Assembly (NCBI GenBank): GCA_001493195.1
Contig: FAXN01000015.1
Span: forward strand, 1 to 46,255
Length of the DNA stretch: 46,255 bases
Source of the DNA: Sulfurovum sp. enrichment culture clone C5
GTDB lineage: Bacteria; Campylobacterota; Campylobacteria; Campylobacterales; Sulfurovaceae
Direction: 5' to 3'
A program made the translations under genes and the position numbers. Positions 1 to 11,729 of this stretch are shown piece by piece (positions within the stretch are counted from its first letter, which is position 1; each line of letters begins with the position of its first letter). The notes under the pieces are model-generated. The model worked only from the letters and a program-made list of their open reading frames with translations. It was not told where the DNA came from and made no database searches.

Positions 1-1
1 T

Positions 2-145
2 GCAGTTGAGTACTGGAGATATGCAGATGATGTGTTGTGTATGGAAGGCTTTGGAGCAAGTGCGCCCGCTGAATTACTGTTTGAGAAATTCGGTTTCACG
101 GCAGATAATATCGTAAACAGAGCACGCAAACTTATAGGGGTATAG
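2..145 (+). CDS. tkt: Transketolase, C-terminal fragment (5' end outside window)
   Basis: Frame 2 reads [47 protein letters not shown], a typical transketolase C-terminus. Confidence 0.85.
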   Translation, partial: AVEYWRYADDVLCMEGFGASAPAELLFEKFGFTADNIVNRARKLIGV

Positions 146-154
146 TAAGTAGGG

Positions 155-176
155 TGCAATAAAATAATTTATTGCA
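155..176. terminator. Bidirectional hairpin terminator between convergent tkt and MFS gene
   Basis: Perfect 9-bp stem TGCAATAAA-ATAA-TTTATTGCA, overlapping the MFS stop codon. Confidence 0.6.
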
Positions 177-1500
177 AAAGCCCTTTTACTTCATCCTCAC
201 TTATCATCTCTTTTTCATATTTTACGATCGCTAAATGTTCCGTTTCATTTATATAGACTTCTGTGATAGCTTCATGATCTTGTAATTTTAAAATACCTTC
301 TCTTTTGTAGTCATCCAAAGATAGATAAACATTTGCTCTAGCATTTGGATTGTTCATTTTTAAAATCCACAAAAACCAAAAAACACAGAGAACTATAACG
401 ATAATGGCAAGTGTTGCTCTATCATAATGGTGTATGATATAACCTGCTACTAAGCCGCCTAAAAATATACCAATATAAGCAAATGTATTTGCAACACCAA
501 GGGCAGCCCCTTTTTGATGAACTCTTGCAAATTTACTAACAAAACTTTGAAGAAGTGGTTCAAACATATTGAAGCCTATAAAAAACAAAACAACACCTAT
601 TATAAACACAAGAGGAGTGTGGCTAAAGCCCATAGCTAAAAATGCTAGAAATATAAAACCGATAGATATCATAAATATCTGTTTGCCTTTGCCATACTTT
701 TCACCAAATACTGCCGCAGGTCCCATAGACAATAAGCCAAAAAACATAGCAGGTAGATAGACTTTCCAAAGCTCAGCCTTACTCCATCCAAACCCATCAT
801 GAGCTACATCAACCGTCATAACAAGAGGAATTATAAAAAATGCCATAGTCATGATAGACGAGTGAAAAAGAAAAGTAATATACATACTGTTTAGTGCTTT
901 ATCTCCAAAAACATCACTAAATTTTGATTCTTTTTGAGTATATGTATGGATAATTTTAGGAGGGTTTGGAACTTGCTTGAAAAGTACAAATATACTTAAA
1001 ACTCCTAAAACAGCTGTAAGCCAAAAAAGCTTATCTATGCCATAATTCCCACCAACTAGTGGGGCTATTACCATAGCAACTGCAAAACTAAGTGCTATTG
1101 TTCCACCCATGATTGCCATCGCATGAGCTCTCTGCTCTTCTTTGACAAGGTCGCTTATCATAGCACTTACTACTGCACCAACCGCTCCAGTTCCTTGTAT
1201 AAATCTACCAGCCATTAGCATATATATATTGTCACTAACTGCACACACAATAGATCCAACTATAAATATTATAGTTCCTATTAGAAGCGTTTTTTTTCTA
1301 CCAAACTTATCACTCATAGTTCCAAAAGGAACTTGAAAAAGTGCTTGTGTAAGAGCATATCCGCCTATGACGATACCCGCTAAGAATGGAGTGCCGCCTT
1401 TAAGTTCAAGTGCATATACCGAGAGAACAGGGAGTACAATGAATAGTCCAAAAAATCTAAGACCAATGATTGTGCTAAGTGGAAATATCTGTTTAAACAT
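169..1500 (-). CDS. MFS transporter
   Basis: MFS pattern (GGYALTQALFQVPFGTMSDKFGRKK); multiple TM segments. Start set at MFKQIFPLS; the longer ORF would run into the divergent rdgB start. Confidence 0.85.
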   Translation of the reverse strand: MFKQIFPLSTIIGLRFFGLFIVLPVLSVYALELKGGTPFLAGIVIGGYALTQALFQVPFGTMSDKFGRKKTLLIGTIIFIVGSIVCAVSDNIYMLMAGRFIQGTGAVGAVVSAMISDLVKEEQRAHAMAIMGGTIALSFAVAMVIAPLVGGNYGIDKLFWLTAVLGVLSIFVLFKQVPNPPKIIHTYTQKESKFSDVFGDKALNSMYITFLFHSSIMTMAFFIIPLVMTVDVAHDGFGWSKAELWKVYLPAMFFGLLSMGPAAVFGEKYGKGKQIFMISIGFIFLAFLAMGFSHTPLVFIIGVVLFFIGFNMFEPLLQSFVSKFARVHQKGAALGVANTFAYIGIFLGGLVAGYIIHHYDRATLAIIVIVLCVFWFLWILKMNNPNARANVYLSLDDYKREGILKLQDHEAITEVYINETEHLAIVKYEKEMISEDEVKGLLQ

Positions 1501-1570
1501 TTTGATAACCCAAATTAGATAAAATTTGTCGTAATTATATAACGAAAATATTAATATAAGGCAAATATAA

Positions 1571-2167
1571 ATGCGCATAGTTTTGGCAACATCAAACAAA
1601 GGGAAAGTCAAAGAGATATCAGAGTTTTTTGGAGAATTAGTTGTTCCTTATACGGATATAATAGATTCTTTTGAGATAGAAGAAAATGGTGATACATTTG
1701 CCTCAAATGCTCTTATAAAAGCTAGAGCTATTTATGACAAGCTTGGATGTAAGGATATTGTTATCGCTGATGATAGCGGCATAAGTGTGCCTATGCTAAA
1801 TTTTGAACCCAATATATTTAGTGCTAGATATGCTGGCATTGGAGCAAGTGACAAAGATAATTTAGATAAGTTGATAAGTGAGCTAAAAAAAGCTAATATC
1901 AAAAAAACACCAGCTTTTTACACAGCGGCCATCGCTCTTGTTTGTAAGGAGGGTGAGTTTGTAGTGCATGGATGGATGCATGGAAATGTCATCGATGAAG
2001 CAAGAGGAAACAGTGGTTTTGGGTATGATCCTATGTTTATACCGCAAGGGTATGAACTAACCCTTGGAGAATTGCCAACAGAGATAAAGAGTGATTTTTC
2101 TCATAGGACTAAAGCTTTGAAGTTGATTGTTCCTATAATAGAGATGATAAAAAGAGGAAGAAGTTAA
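1571..2167 (+). CDS. rdgB: RdgB/HAM1 family non-canonical purine NTP pyrophosphatase
   Basis: LATSNKGKVKEI N-terminus; FGYDPMF and SHRTKAL motifs. Confidence 0.93.
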   Translation: MRIVLATSNKGKVKEISEFFGELVVPYTDIIDSFEIEENGDTFASNALIKARAIYDKLGCKDIVIADDSGISVPMLNFEPNIFSARYAGIGASDKDNLDKLISELKKANIKKTPAFYTAAIALVCKEGEFVVHGWMHGNVIDEARGNSGFGYDPMFIPQGYELTLGELPTEIKSDFSHRTKALKLIVPIIEMIKRGRS

Positions 2168-4000
2168 ATGAAACAAGATTTTTTAAATGATATACAACGT
2201 ATTTATGATGAGCTTACATCAAGACAAGATAAACTAAATAGCTATTTCAAGCTTTTGCATGAAACTCATAAAGAAGTCCAAACGATAGTTGATGATTTTT
2301 TAGAACACATAGGATTAGAAAAAGATAGCGATAGCACTATGGCAGCTCTTAGTAGAATCGTAAATCTAAAAGAGGATTTTTTAGAGCAAGTTCTTCAAAG
2401 AGTTGGATGTGATAGTGATGAGATTGTTACTAAAAAAGAGTTAGCGTATAGCTGGGTGAGCGATTTTTATACACGATATCACAAGAGTTTACTTGACTGG
2501 ATAGAAAAAAATGAGCTTTTAAGTCCATTTTATAGAGCTATTCTTTTTGGTGTTCATGATATTGGGCTAAGCCTTAATGATGCTCAAAGTAGATGGACAA
2601 ATCACATCATCCATACCATAAATGCCAATTTGTTTAAAAAATTTGATGGTGATGAAAAAAAGGTTTTAGCATATCTTCATGAATTTAGCTTGTTTGATAA
2701 AGATACATTTGGAGTTATAGCAGATAGAAGCTATTCTGCTTTAAAAGAAAATATTGACGGAAGTCATAGCACACATAGTTATAGTGAAATTTTCAAACAT
2801 GATATAGAAAATACAAGTAAAGAGATTGGCAAGTTAATCTCAAAAATATCAACTTTAGACGATGAGGTATATTATCAAAAAACAGAGTGGATACGATATT
2901 TTAATGCCATTAATGATGCCTTTTGCGAAAAGAGTGTAGAAAATCTTTTATCAAAATGGCAAGAGGTTGATATCGCTTGGATGAGCATCACAACTCCGAT
3001 TCAAGTAGGTCATCCGCTTGAGTATTATGAAGATCATTTTAGAAAAGCAGTTGCTTTGGAGTGGGATGCACGGATAATAAATCCAAAATTGCAAACAAGT
3101 TCACACACAAGAGAAAATATAAAAGGATTTACAGCCGAACTTTCCAATGAAATAGGCGGAAATGCCGTAAGTATCGCCAAGAATAATATCTTGCAAGTTG
3201 ATAAAACACAACTATATATCGGTCAGCCGATGTTGTATTATGCAGCAGAACTTAATGGACTATTTTCTGCTCAAGTAGTTCCAAATGATAAAATGGTTTC
3301 AGATAAATATGGGCATAAGATATTTGCTTATAGTGATTTTGTTTTGGCATCAAAACTTGCAAAACCAATAATGAAGTTAAGTGTTGAAGTGATGGGTGAA
3401 AAGTTTGTGAAAAAAAGTAGAGATTTTGCTGCACATTCCCCGTCTTTATGGCATGAAGTATATGACATTTCAACTATCGGGCATGAGTTCGGACATATAT
3501 TGTGGCTAGAGAGTGACACAGAAGGAGCTATGAATAAAAGCGGACAGTTCAAAAATATAGAAGAGTTCAAAGCAACATCTGGTGGGCTTATGGCATTTTT
3601 TCATAATGAAAGAGAGAGTTTAAAGGAACATATAGTCGATGATTTGGTTAGCAGAAGCATAGGACTTATGGCATGGAGAGAAGTTGGAGAGGTATTGCCG
3701 TACTATTGTGAGGGACTTATACATCTCGATATCTTATTTAATTCAGGTGTTGTTGATTTTAAAAAAGAGATAGTTATAGATTATGATAGATATGAAGATA
3801 TGAAAAAGGCTTATAAAGAGTGCTATAAAAATTTAGCCACTCATTATGTAAACAAATGTGATGCAAGTGAATTTTTATATCAATACGCTCAAAAAGTCGG
3901 TTGTGTTTATCTACCGAAAAATGAAAAAATAAAAGAATTTGTAGAGTATTATTATGATAGATATAAGCTTATTGGTCAACAAAGTATCGTTTTGGAATAA
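2168..4000 (+). CDS. ciaB: CiaB-family invasion antigen homologue with HExxH motif
   Basis: 610 aa, matches CiaB in size and sequence character; HEFGH at 3482..3496. Confidence 0.8.
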   Translation: MKQDFLNDIQRIYDELTSRQDKLNSYFKLLHETHKEVQTIVDDFLEHIGLEKDSDSTMAALSRIVNLKEDFLEQVLQRVGCDSDEIVTKKELAYSWVSDFYTRYHKSLLDWIEKNELLSPFYRAILFGVHDIGLSLNDAQSRWTNHIIHTINANLFKKFDGDEKKVLAYLHEFSLFDKDTFGVIADRSYSALKENIDGSHSTHSYSEIFKHDIENTSKEIGKLISKISTLDDEVYYQKTEWIRYFNAINDAFCEKSVENLLSKWQEVDIAWMSITTPIQVGHPLEYYEDHFRKAVALEWDARIINPKLQTSSHTRENIKGFTAELSNEIGGNAVSIAKNNILQVDKTQLYIGQPMLYYAAELNGLFSAQVVPNDKMVSDKYGHKIFAYSDFVLASKLAKPIMKLSVEVMGEKFVKKSRDFAAHSPSLWHEVYDISTIGHEFGHILWLESDTEGAMNKSGQFKNIEEFKATSGGLMAFFHNERESLKEHIVDDLVSRSIGLMAWREVGEVLPYYCEGLIHLDILFNSGVVDFKKEIVIDYDRYEDMKKAYKECYKNLATHYVNKCDASEFLYQYAQKVGCVYLPKNEKIKEFVEYYYDRYKLIGQQSIVLE

Positions 4001-4009
4001 GGAGATATT

Positions 4010-5401
4010 TTGACACATTTTGCGATCACCCTACCACCTGTTATAAAAACCATTTCAGATGAGTTGTCAAAACAAAATTTCAAGGCAATTTTAGTTGGTG
4101 GATGTGTGCGTGACTTTTTTCTAGACTTGCCTATCAAAGATTATGATGTAGAAGTATTTGGTATAGAAAATATCGAAACACTTGAAGAAATTTTATGCAA
4201 ATTTGGCACTGTTAATTTAGTCGGCAAAAGTTTTGGGATTTTAAAATTTGTATATGGTGAGCATGAATATGATTTTTCGCTTCCAAGAACTGAAACCAAA
4301 AGTTCCGTAGGACATAAAGGGTTTGATGTAGTTTGTAATGGCGAAATGGACTTTAAAAGTGCAGCCATTAGAAGAGATTTTACGATAAATGCCATAGGTT
4401 ATGATATGGCAAGTGGCGAAGTTTTAGACCCATTTGGTGGACTGGAGGATATAGAAAGAAAAATAGTTCGATGCGTAAGTAAAGATACATTTGCTGAAGA
4501 TCCTTTGAGAGTATATAGAGCGGCTGGATTTTGTGCAAGATTTGATTTTGAGATAGATAGCCAAACACTTAATCTTTGTTGTGATATGACAAAAAAAGAT
4601 GAATTTAAATCACTGCCAAAAGAGAGGATTTTTGTAGAATTTAAAAAAATATTACTCAAATCTCCCAAACCATCAGTTGGGTTTGAACTTTTAAGACAAA
4701 TGGGAGTCATTAACTATTTCCCAGAACTTTACAATATTATAGATATTCCGCAAAGTCCTATTCATCATCCAGAAGGCGATGTATGGATACATACTATGAT
4801 GGTGATTGATGAGATGGCAGAGCTTAGAACCCTTAAAGAGAAGCTTGATTTGAAACTTATATTAGCAGCACTTTGTCATGATTTTGGCAAGGCAACACAT
4901 ACGCAGATAGAAGATGAAAAAATCAGAGCTATTGGACATGAAAAGGCTGGAGTTGAATTGACAAAAGATTTTTTATATAGATTGACAAATGAACATGATT
5001 TGGTAAAATCTGTATTGCCACTAGTTGAACATCATTTGGTGCCATCAATGTATTTTAAAAATCATGCTAGAGATAAAAAAATCAGACATTTATCAACAAG
5101 AGTAAATATATCAGAACTTTTGATTTTAGCAAGAGCTGATTTTTTTGGTCGTACAACTACTGAGGCGATGAGTGGTATGTATGAAGCAGGGGATTGGATG
5201 GAAAAAAAAGCTAAAGAATTGGGGGTTTTCTACTCTCCTCCAAAACCATTTGTTAAAGGTAAAGATTTGATAGATTTAGGGCTTATACCATCTCCAAAAT
5301 TTAGTGAGATTTTAGACATTGTGTATGAAAAACAGTTAAATGGAGAGATCAAAACAAAAGAAGATGCTTTTGTTTACTTACCTAAAATAATCAACTCCTA
5401 A
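4010..5401 (+). CDS. cca: tRNA nucleotidyltransferase (CCA-adding type) with HD domain; TTG start
   Basis: LVGGCVRDFFLDLPIKDYDVEVFG nucleotidyltransferase motif; HTMMVIDEMAEL...LAALCHDFGK HD motif. Confidence 0.85.
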   Translation: MTHFAITLPPVIKTISDELSKQNFKAILVGGCVRDFFLDLPIKDYDVEVFGIENIETLEEILCKFGTVNLVGKSFGILKFVYGEHEYDFSLPRTETKSSVGHKGFDVVCNGEMDFKSAAIRRDFTINAIGYDMASGEVLDPFGGLEDIERKIVRCVSKDTFAEDPLRVYRAAGFCARFDFEIDSQTLNLCCDMTKKDEFKSLPKERIFVEFKKILLKSPKPSVGFELLRQMGVINYFPELYNIIDIPQSPIHHPEGDVWIHTMMVIDEMAELRTLKEKLDLKLILAALCHDFGKATHTQIEDEKIRAIGHEKAGVELTKDFLYRLTNEHDLVKSVLPLVEHHLVPSMYFKNHARDKKIRHLSTRVNISELLILARADFFGRTTTEAMSGMYEAGDWMEKKAKELGVFYSPPKPFVKGKDLIDLGLIPSPKFSEILDIVYEKQLNGEIKTKEDAFVYLPKIINS

Positions 5402-5451
5402 ACACTTTTTGTGTATAATAATACGATTTACCAATGTTTTGAAGGAATATA

Positions 5452-6558
5452 ATGTTACTTTTTACCCCAGGACCTACGCCAGTACCAGAGGCTGTTAGAC
5501 AAGCTATGGCTACACCAACCATTCATCATAGAACACCAGAATTTGAAGCTATTTTCGCTCAAGCAAGAGAAAAAATGATGGATATGTTCAAAATGGATGA
5601 ATGTATATTTTTGGCAAGTAGCGGGACTGGAGCTATGCAAGCATGTATGGTTAACTTGTGTCATAAAAAAGTATTGAGCGTCAATTCTGGGAAATTTGGA
5701 GAAAGATTTGGCAAGATTGCAGATGCATTGAATTTGCCTAAAGTTGAATTAAAATATGACTGGAATACCCCTGTAAATATAGATGATGTTAAAAAAGCAC
5801 TAGATGAGAATAGTGATATTGATGCTATTTGTATTCAAATTTGCGAAAGTGCAGGCGGACTTAGACATCCTGTTGAAGAAGTTGCCGCATGGGCTAAAAG
5901 CATAAATAAAGATATTATGGTTATAGCTGATGGCATCACAGCAGTTGGTGTTGAGCCTATCGATGTTACAAATATAGATGCACTAATTACTGGTAGTCAA
6001 AAAGCATTTATGCTTCCTCCTGGACTTGCGATGATTGGACTCTCAAATGCAGCAGTAGTAAAAATTGGAAGTGGAAGAGATTATTATTTTAATCTTGCAA
6101 CTGAGCTTAAAAATCAACAAAAAAATACTACAGCATGGACAGCTACAACAACTTTGATAGCTGGGCTAAATGCTATATTTGATGAGATTGAAAAAAGTGG
6201 CGGTAGTGAAAAACTCTACAAAGATACAGCAAAAAGAGCAAAAGCAACTATAGCAGCACTTAAAGCTTTGGGATTGGAAATATATCCATCAAGTCCTGCG
6301 CTTTCTATGAGTACGGTTATAGATGATGATGCAGAAAATATTAGAAAAATTTTAAAAAACAGTTATGATGTAAATATGGCTGGCGGGCAAGATCACCTAA
6401 AAGGAAAAATATTTCGCATAAATCAAATGGGATTAATTCCTGTTTATGAGAGTGCTTGGGTTGTTAATGCAGTTGAACTTGCTCTTGATAATTTAGGTAG
6501 AAGAACTTTTGATGGCACTGCCAATAAAGTATTTAATGAAGTATATTATAAAGGCTGA
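5452..6558 (+). CDS. Class V aminotransferase (alanine-glyoxylate / serine-pyruvate type)
   Basis: LFTPGPTPVPEAVRQAM...HHRTPEFEAIF; PLP lysine context TGSQKAFMLPPGLA. Confidence 0.9.
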   Translation: MLLFTPGPTPVPEAVRQAMATPTIHHRTPEFEAIFAQAREKMMDMFKMDECIFLASSGTGAMQACMVNLCHKKVLSVNSGKFGERFGKIADALNLPKVELKYDWNTPVNIDDVKKALDENSDIDAICIQICESAGGLRHPVEEVAAWAKSINKDIMVIADGITAVGVEPIDVTNIDALITGSQKAFMLPPGLAMIGLSNAAVVKIGSGRDYYFNLATELKNQQKNTTAWTATTTLIAGLNAIFDEIEKSGGSEKLYKDTAKRAKATIAALKALGLEIYPSSPALSMSTVIDDDAENIRKILKNSYDVNMAGGQDHLKGKIFRINQMGLIPVYESAWVVNAVELALDNLGRRTFDGTANKVFNEVYYKG

Positions 6559-6560
6559 TT

Positions 6561-8665
<2,105 letters not shown>

Positions 8666-8675
8666 GGAAGATAAG

Positions 8676-9227
8676 ATGAGATTAAAACCAAACCAAACTA
8701 GATATGTTGCAAGTAAGATAGGAATTGATTTAGCAAATGCACCTTTTGTGAAGCTTCCAAAAGGCAAAGATACTGTTGTAGAAGTTTGCAAAGAGATAAT
8801 AGATGAAAATTTAAAAAAAGAGTTTGCATTAGATCAAAAAGTCAAAGAAGTTATGGCTGATTATATGGAGCAAATTGAATTTCAAAGTGCCGATGAGAGA
8901 CAACTATTTTTTATGATTAAAAAGAAACTTGCTCCTGAATTTGGCATAATTATGAATTATGATGATAGATACAATGATCTTGCACATACCATTTTAGATG
9001 AGCTTTATGAAAATTATTTGGCAGAATATGATGTTAATGAAAATCAAATCAGAAATATCATATTTAAAGCATTTAAATCTTTCGCACAATCTTATGAAGA
9101 GATAGATGATATAGTATATAGAAAAATAAGAGCCATGAAAAAAGATGTACTTCCAGGATCAGAGGATTATGAACTTTTGTATGAGAGACTTTATCAAGAA
9201 GAGTTGATTAGAAGAGGCATGCTATAA
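8676..9227 (+). CDS. DUF507 family protein
   Basis: MRLKPNQTRYVASKIGIDL plus an acidic helical body, typical of DUF507. Confidence 0.75.
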   Translation: MRLKPNQTRYVASKIGIDLANAPFVKLPKGKDTVVEVCKEIIDENLKKEFALDQKVKEVMADYMEQIEFQSADERQLFFMIKKKLAPEFGIIMNYDDRYNDLAHTILDELYENYLAEYDVNENQIRNIIFKAFKSFAQSYEEIDDIVYRKIRAMKKDVLPGSEDYELLYERLYQEELIRRGML

Positions 9228-10363
9228 TGAAAAAAGTATCTATTTATCTCGAAAATGGAATTTTTTTAAGTGCCAATAGTTTTGGTGCAAGTGGGACAAG
9301 TATCGGCGAAATAGTTTTTAATACATCTATGAGTGGGTATCAAGAGATTATTAGTGATCCTAGTTATGCTGGACAATTTGTAACATTTACTATGCCAGAG
9401 ATTGGCAATGTTGGCTGTAATGAACAAGATATGGAAAGCAGTAAAGCTCACTGTAGCGGAATAATAGTAAGAAATTATCAAGAAAGACCATCAAACTTTA
9501 GATGTGAAGAGAGTTTGGATGAGATGCTAAAAAGATTTGGCATATTGGGCATTTGTGATATTGATACAAGATATATTACTAAAATCTTAAGAGAAGAGGG
9601 AGCTATGATGATGATAGCTTCAACTGAAATTCACGACAAAGATGAATTGGCTCAAAAACTAAAATCAAGCCCAAGAATAGAAGAGGTCAATTATATCGAA
9701 CAAGTAAGCACTAAAAAACCATATACACACAATACTGGTAAATACGATATTGCAAATTTTGAATATTCAAAACCAACTACTACTAAAAAAATCATAGCCC
9801 TTGATTTTGGCGTTAAAAGAAATATTTTAAATGAATTAGTAGGTGCGGGAATGGAAGTCGAAGTTGTTCCAAACTCTATGAGTGCAAACGAGATTATTAG
9901 CAAATATAATGCTAAAGAAATTGATGGAGTATTTCTTTCAAATGGTCCAGGAGATCCTCTCATATTAAAAGACGAGCATGACAAGATAAGAGAATTACTA
10001 AAAGCAAAAGTTCCAATATTTGGAATATGTTTAGGTCATCAACTTCTCTCTATTGCACATGGTTATGATACATTTAAACTTAGATTTGGGCATCACGGTG
10101 GAAATCACCCTGTTAAAAATGTAAAAACAAATTCGGTTGAGATAACAGCACAAAATCACAATTACAATGTACCTGAAAATATAACAGAAGTTGCAACTGT
10201 GACTCATATAAATCTGTTTGACAATACCATAGAAGGGCTAAGATACAATGATACTCCTACTATGTCCGTACAACATCACCCAGAAGCTAGCCCTGGACCA
10301 CATGAAAGTAGTTATATTTTTGGCGACTTTTTTAAAATGATTTGTGAACAAAATAAAGGATAA
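9227..10363 (+). CDS. carA: Carbamoyl-phosphate synthase small subunit
   Basis: FNTSMSGYQEIISDPSYAGQ; GICLGHQLLSIAHG glutaminase motif; QHHPEASPGPHES. Confidence 0.97.
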   Translation: MKKVSIYLENGIFLSANSFGASGTSIGEIVFNTSMSGYQEIISDPSYAGQFVTFTMPEIGNVGCNEQDMESSKAHCSGIIVRNYQERPSNFRCEESLDEMLKRFGILGICDIDTRYITKILREEGAMMMIASTEIHDKDELAQKLKSSPRIEEVNYIEQVSTKKPYTHNTGKYDIANFEYSKPTTTKKIIALDFGVKRNILNELVGAGMEVEVVPNSMSANEIISKYNAKEIDGVFLSNGPGDPLILKDEHDKIRELLKAKVPIFGICLGHQLLSIAHGYDTFKLRFGHHGGNHPVKNVKTNSVEITAQNHNYNVPENITEVATVTHINLFDNTIEGLRYNDTPTMSVQHHPEASPGPHESSYIFGDFFKMICEQNKG

Positions 10364-10365
10364 TT

Positions 10366-11406
10366 ATGAAATTAGCAATACTTTTTGGTGGGTCGAGTTT
10401 TGAGCATGAGATAAGTATAGTAAGTGCGATTACTATGCAAAAAGTTTTCAAAAAAACAGAACTTGTTAATATATTTGTTAGTCCGATGCGAGAGTTTTAT
10501 CTCATAGATAAAAAAGATATGAAATCAAAGTATTTTAGCTCGGGTGATTATAAAAAAGCTAAAAAACTTCAACTTCAAAAAGGTGGCTTTGTAATCGGCG
10601 GTATGTTTGGAGATAAAAACATAGAGCTTGATACACTTTTGAATCTTATTCATGGTAGAGATGGGGAAGATGGTAAAATAGCCTCAATGATGGAGTTTTA
10701 TGGAGTGCCATATATTTCACCAAGAGTTGAAGCATGTGCAGTTAGTTATAATAAGCTATTTACAAAATTATTTGCCAATAGTGTAGATGTAAAAACAGTT
10801 CCTTATGAGTTGTTGTATAAAAATGGCAGTAGAGAGATAAAAACTACTCTTCCTGTTATCATCAAACCATCTCGCTTGGGAAGTAGTATAGGGGTTAGTA
10901 TAGTCAAAGAGGAGAGTGAACTTGATTATGCACTTGATGTTGCATTTGAGTTTGATGATTTGGTGCTTGTTGAACCTTTTATGAGTGGCATTAAAGAGTA
11001 CAATCAAGCAGGATGCTATACAGATAAATGGGAACTTTCTATTATTGAAGAGCCACACAAAGAAGAATTTTTGGATTTTGAGAAAAAATATATGGATTTT
11101 TCAAGAGATGGCAAAGTTGGCGAAGCAGATGTTGATGAAGCCATAGCAAAAAAAATACAAAATAGTTTTAAAACAGTTTACGGCAATGTTTTTAAAGGTA
11201 GTATTATTAGATGTGATTTTTTTGTTCAAGATGGAGAAGTTTATCTAAACGAAATCAATCCAATCCCAGGTTCAATGGCAAATTATCTATTTGAAGACTT
11301 TGAAAATATGATAATAAGACTCGCCCAAAATCTTAATTTTGAACAAAATATCAAAATAGACTACACATATATACATTCTATTCAAAGCGCCAAAGGCAAA
11401 GCATAA
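10366..11406 (+). CDS. ddl: D-alanine--D-alanine ligase
   Basis: LFGGSSFEHEISIVSA; ATP-grasp; NEINPIPGS. Confidence 0.95.
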   Translation: MKLAILFGGSSFEHEISIVSAITMQKVFKKTELVNIFVSPMREFYLIDKKDMKSKYFSSGDYKKAKKLQLQKGGFVIGGMFGDKNIELDTLLNLIHGRDGEDGKIASMMEFYGVPYISPRVEACAVSYNKLFTKLFANSVDVKTVPYELLYKNGSREIKTTLPVIIKPSRLGSSIGVSIVKEESELDYALDVAFEFDDLVLVEPFMSGIKEYNQAGCYTDKWELSIIEEPHKEEFLDFEKKYMDFSRDGKVGEADVDEAIAKKIQNSFKTVYGNVFKGSIIRCDFFVQDGEVYLNEINPIPGSMANYLFEDFENMIIRLAQNLNFEQNIKIDYTYIHSIQSAKGKA

Positions 11407-11729
11407 CTTAAAATAAAATTAAGAATAGTTTTTAATAAACTGTTTTTAATTGCCCACTCAATTTTATTAATTTTAAGAGTAATTTTATCTTATTTATTTT
11501 ATTGTGGATGAATGTAACATTTTTTTTAATTTCAAAAAATTATTTTAAAATAGCGTTATCTCCCTATATATCGATATTATGATGAGCTTGTCATTTTTTT
11601 GTTAATTTTTTGTTAAATTTTTTTTATTTATGCACTAAATTTAAGTTTCGTTTTTAAAAACTAGTAATATAATTCATGTTGAATGCTCTAATTTCGATTA
11701 GGCATACAATTTTTACAAGGGGGTATTGC

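Noticed and set aside
169-1611. Full-length 480-aa call for the MFS gene
   Set aside because: The first 37 aa extend into the divergent rdgB start; MFKQIFPLS at 1500 is the more natural start.
4141-4710. Minus-strand ORFs inside cca (and similar antisense ORFs throughout the track)
   Set aside because: They lie opposite strongly recognisable genes, with no conserved domain character or RBS.
11407-11729. Long AT-rich gap before ccoN as a possible small gene or FNR site
   Set aside because: No convincing ORF with RBS and no clear TTGAT-N4-ATCAA site; probably just a promoter region.
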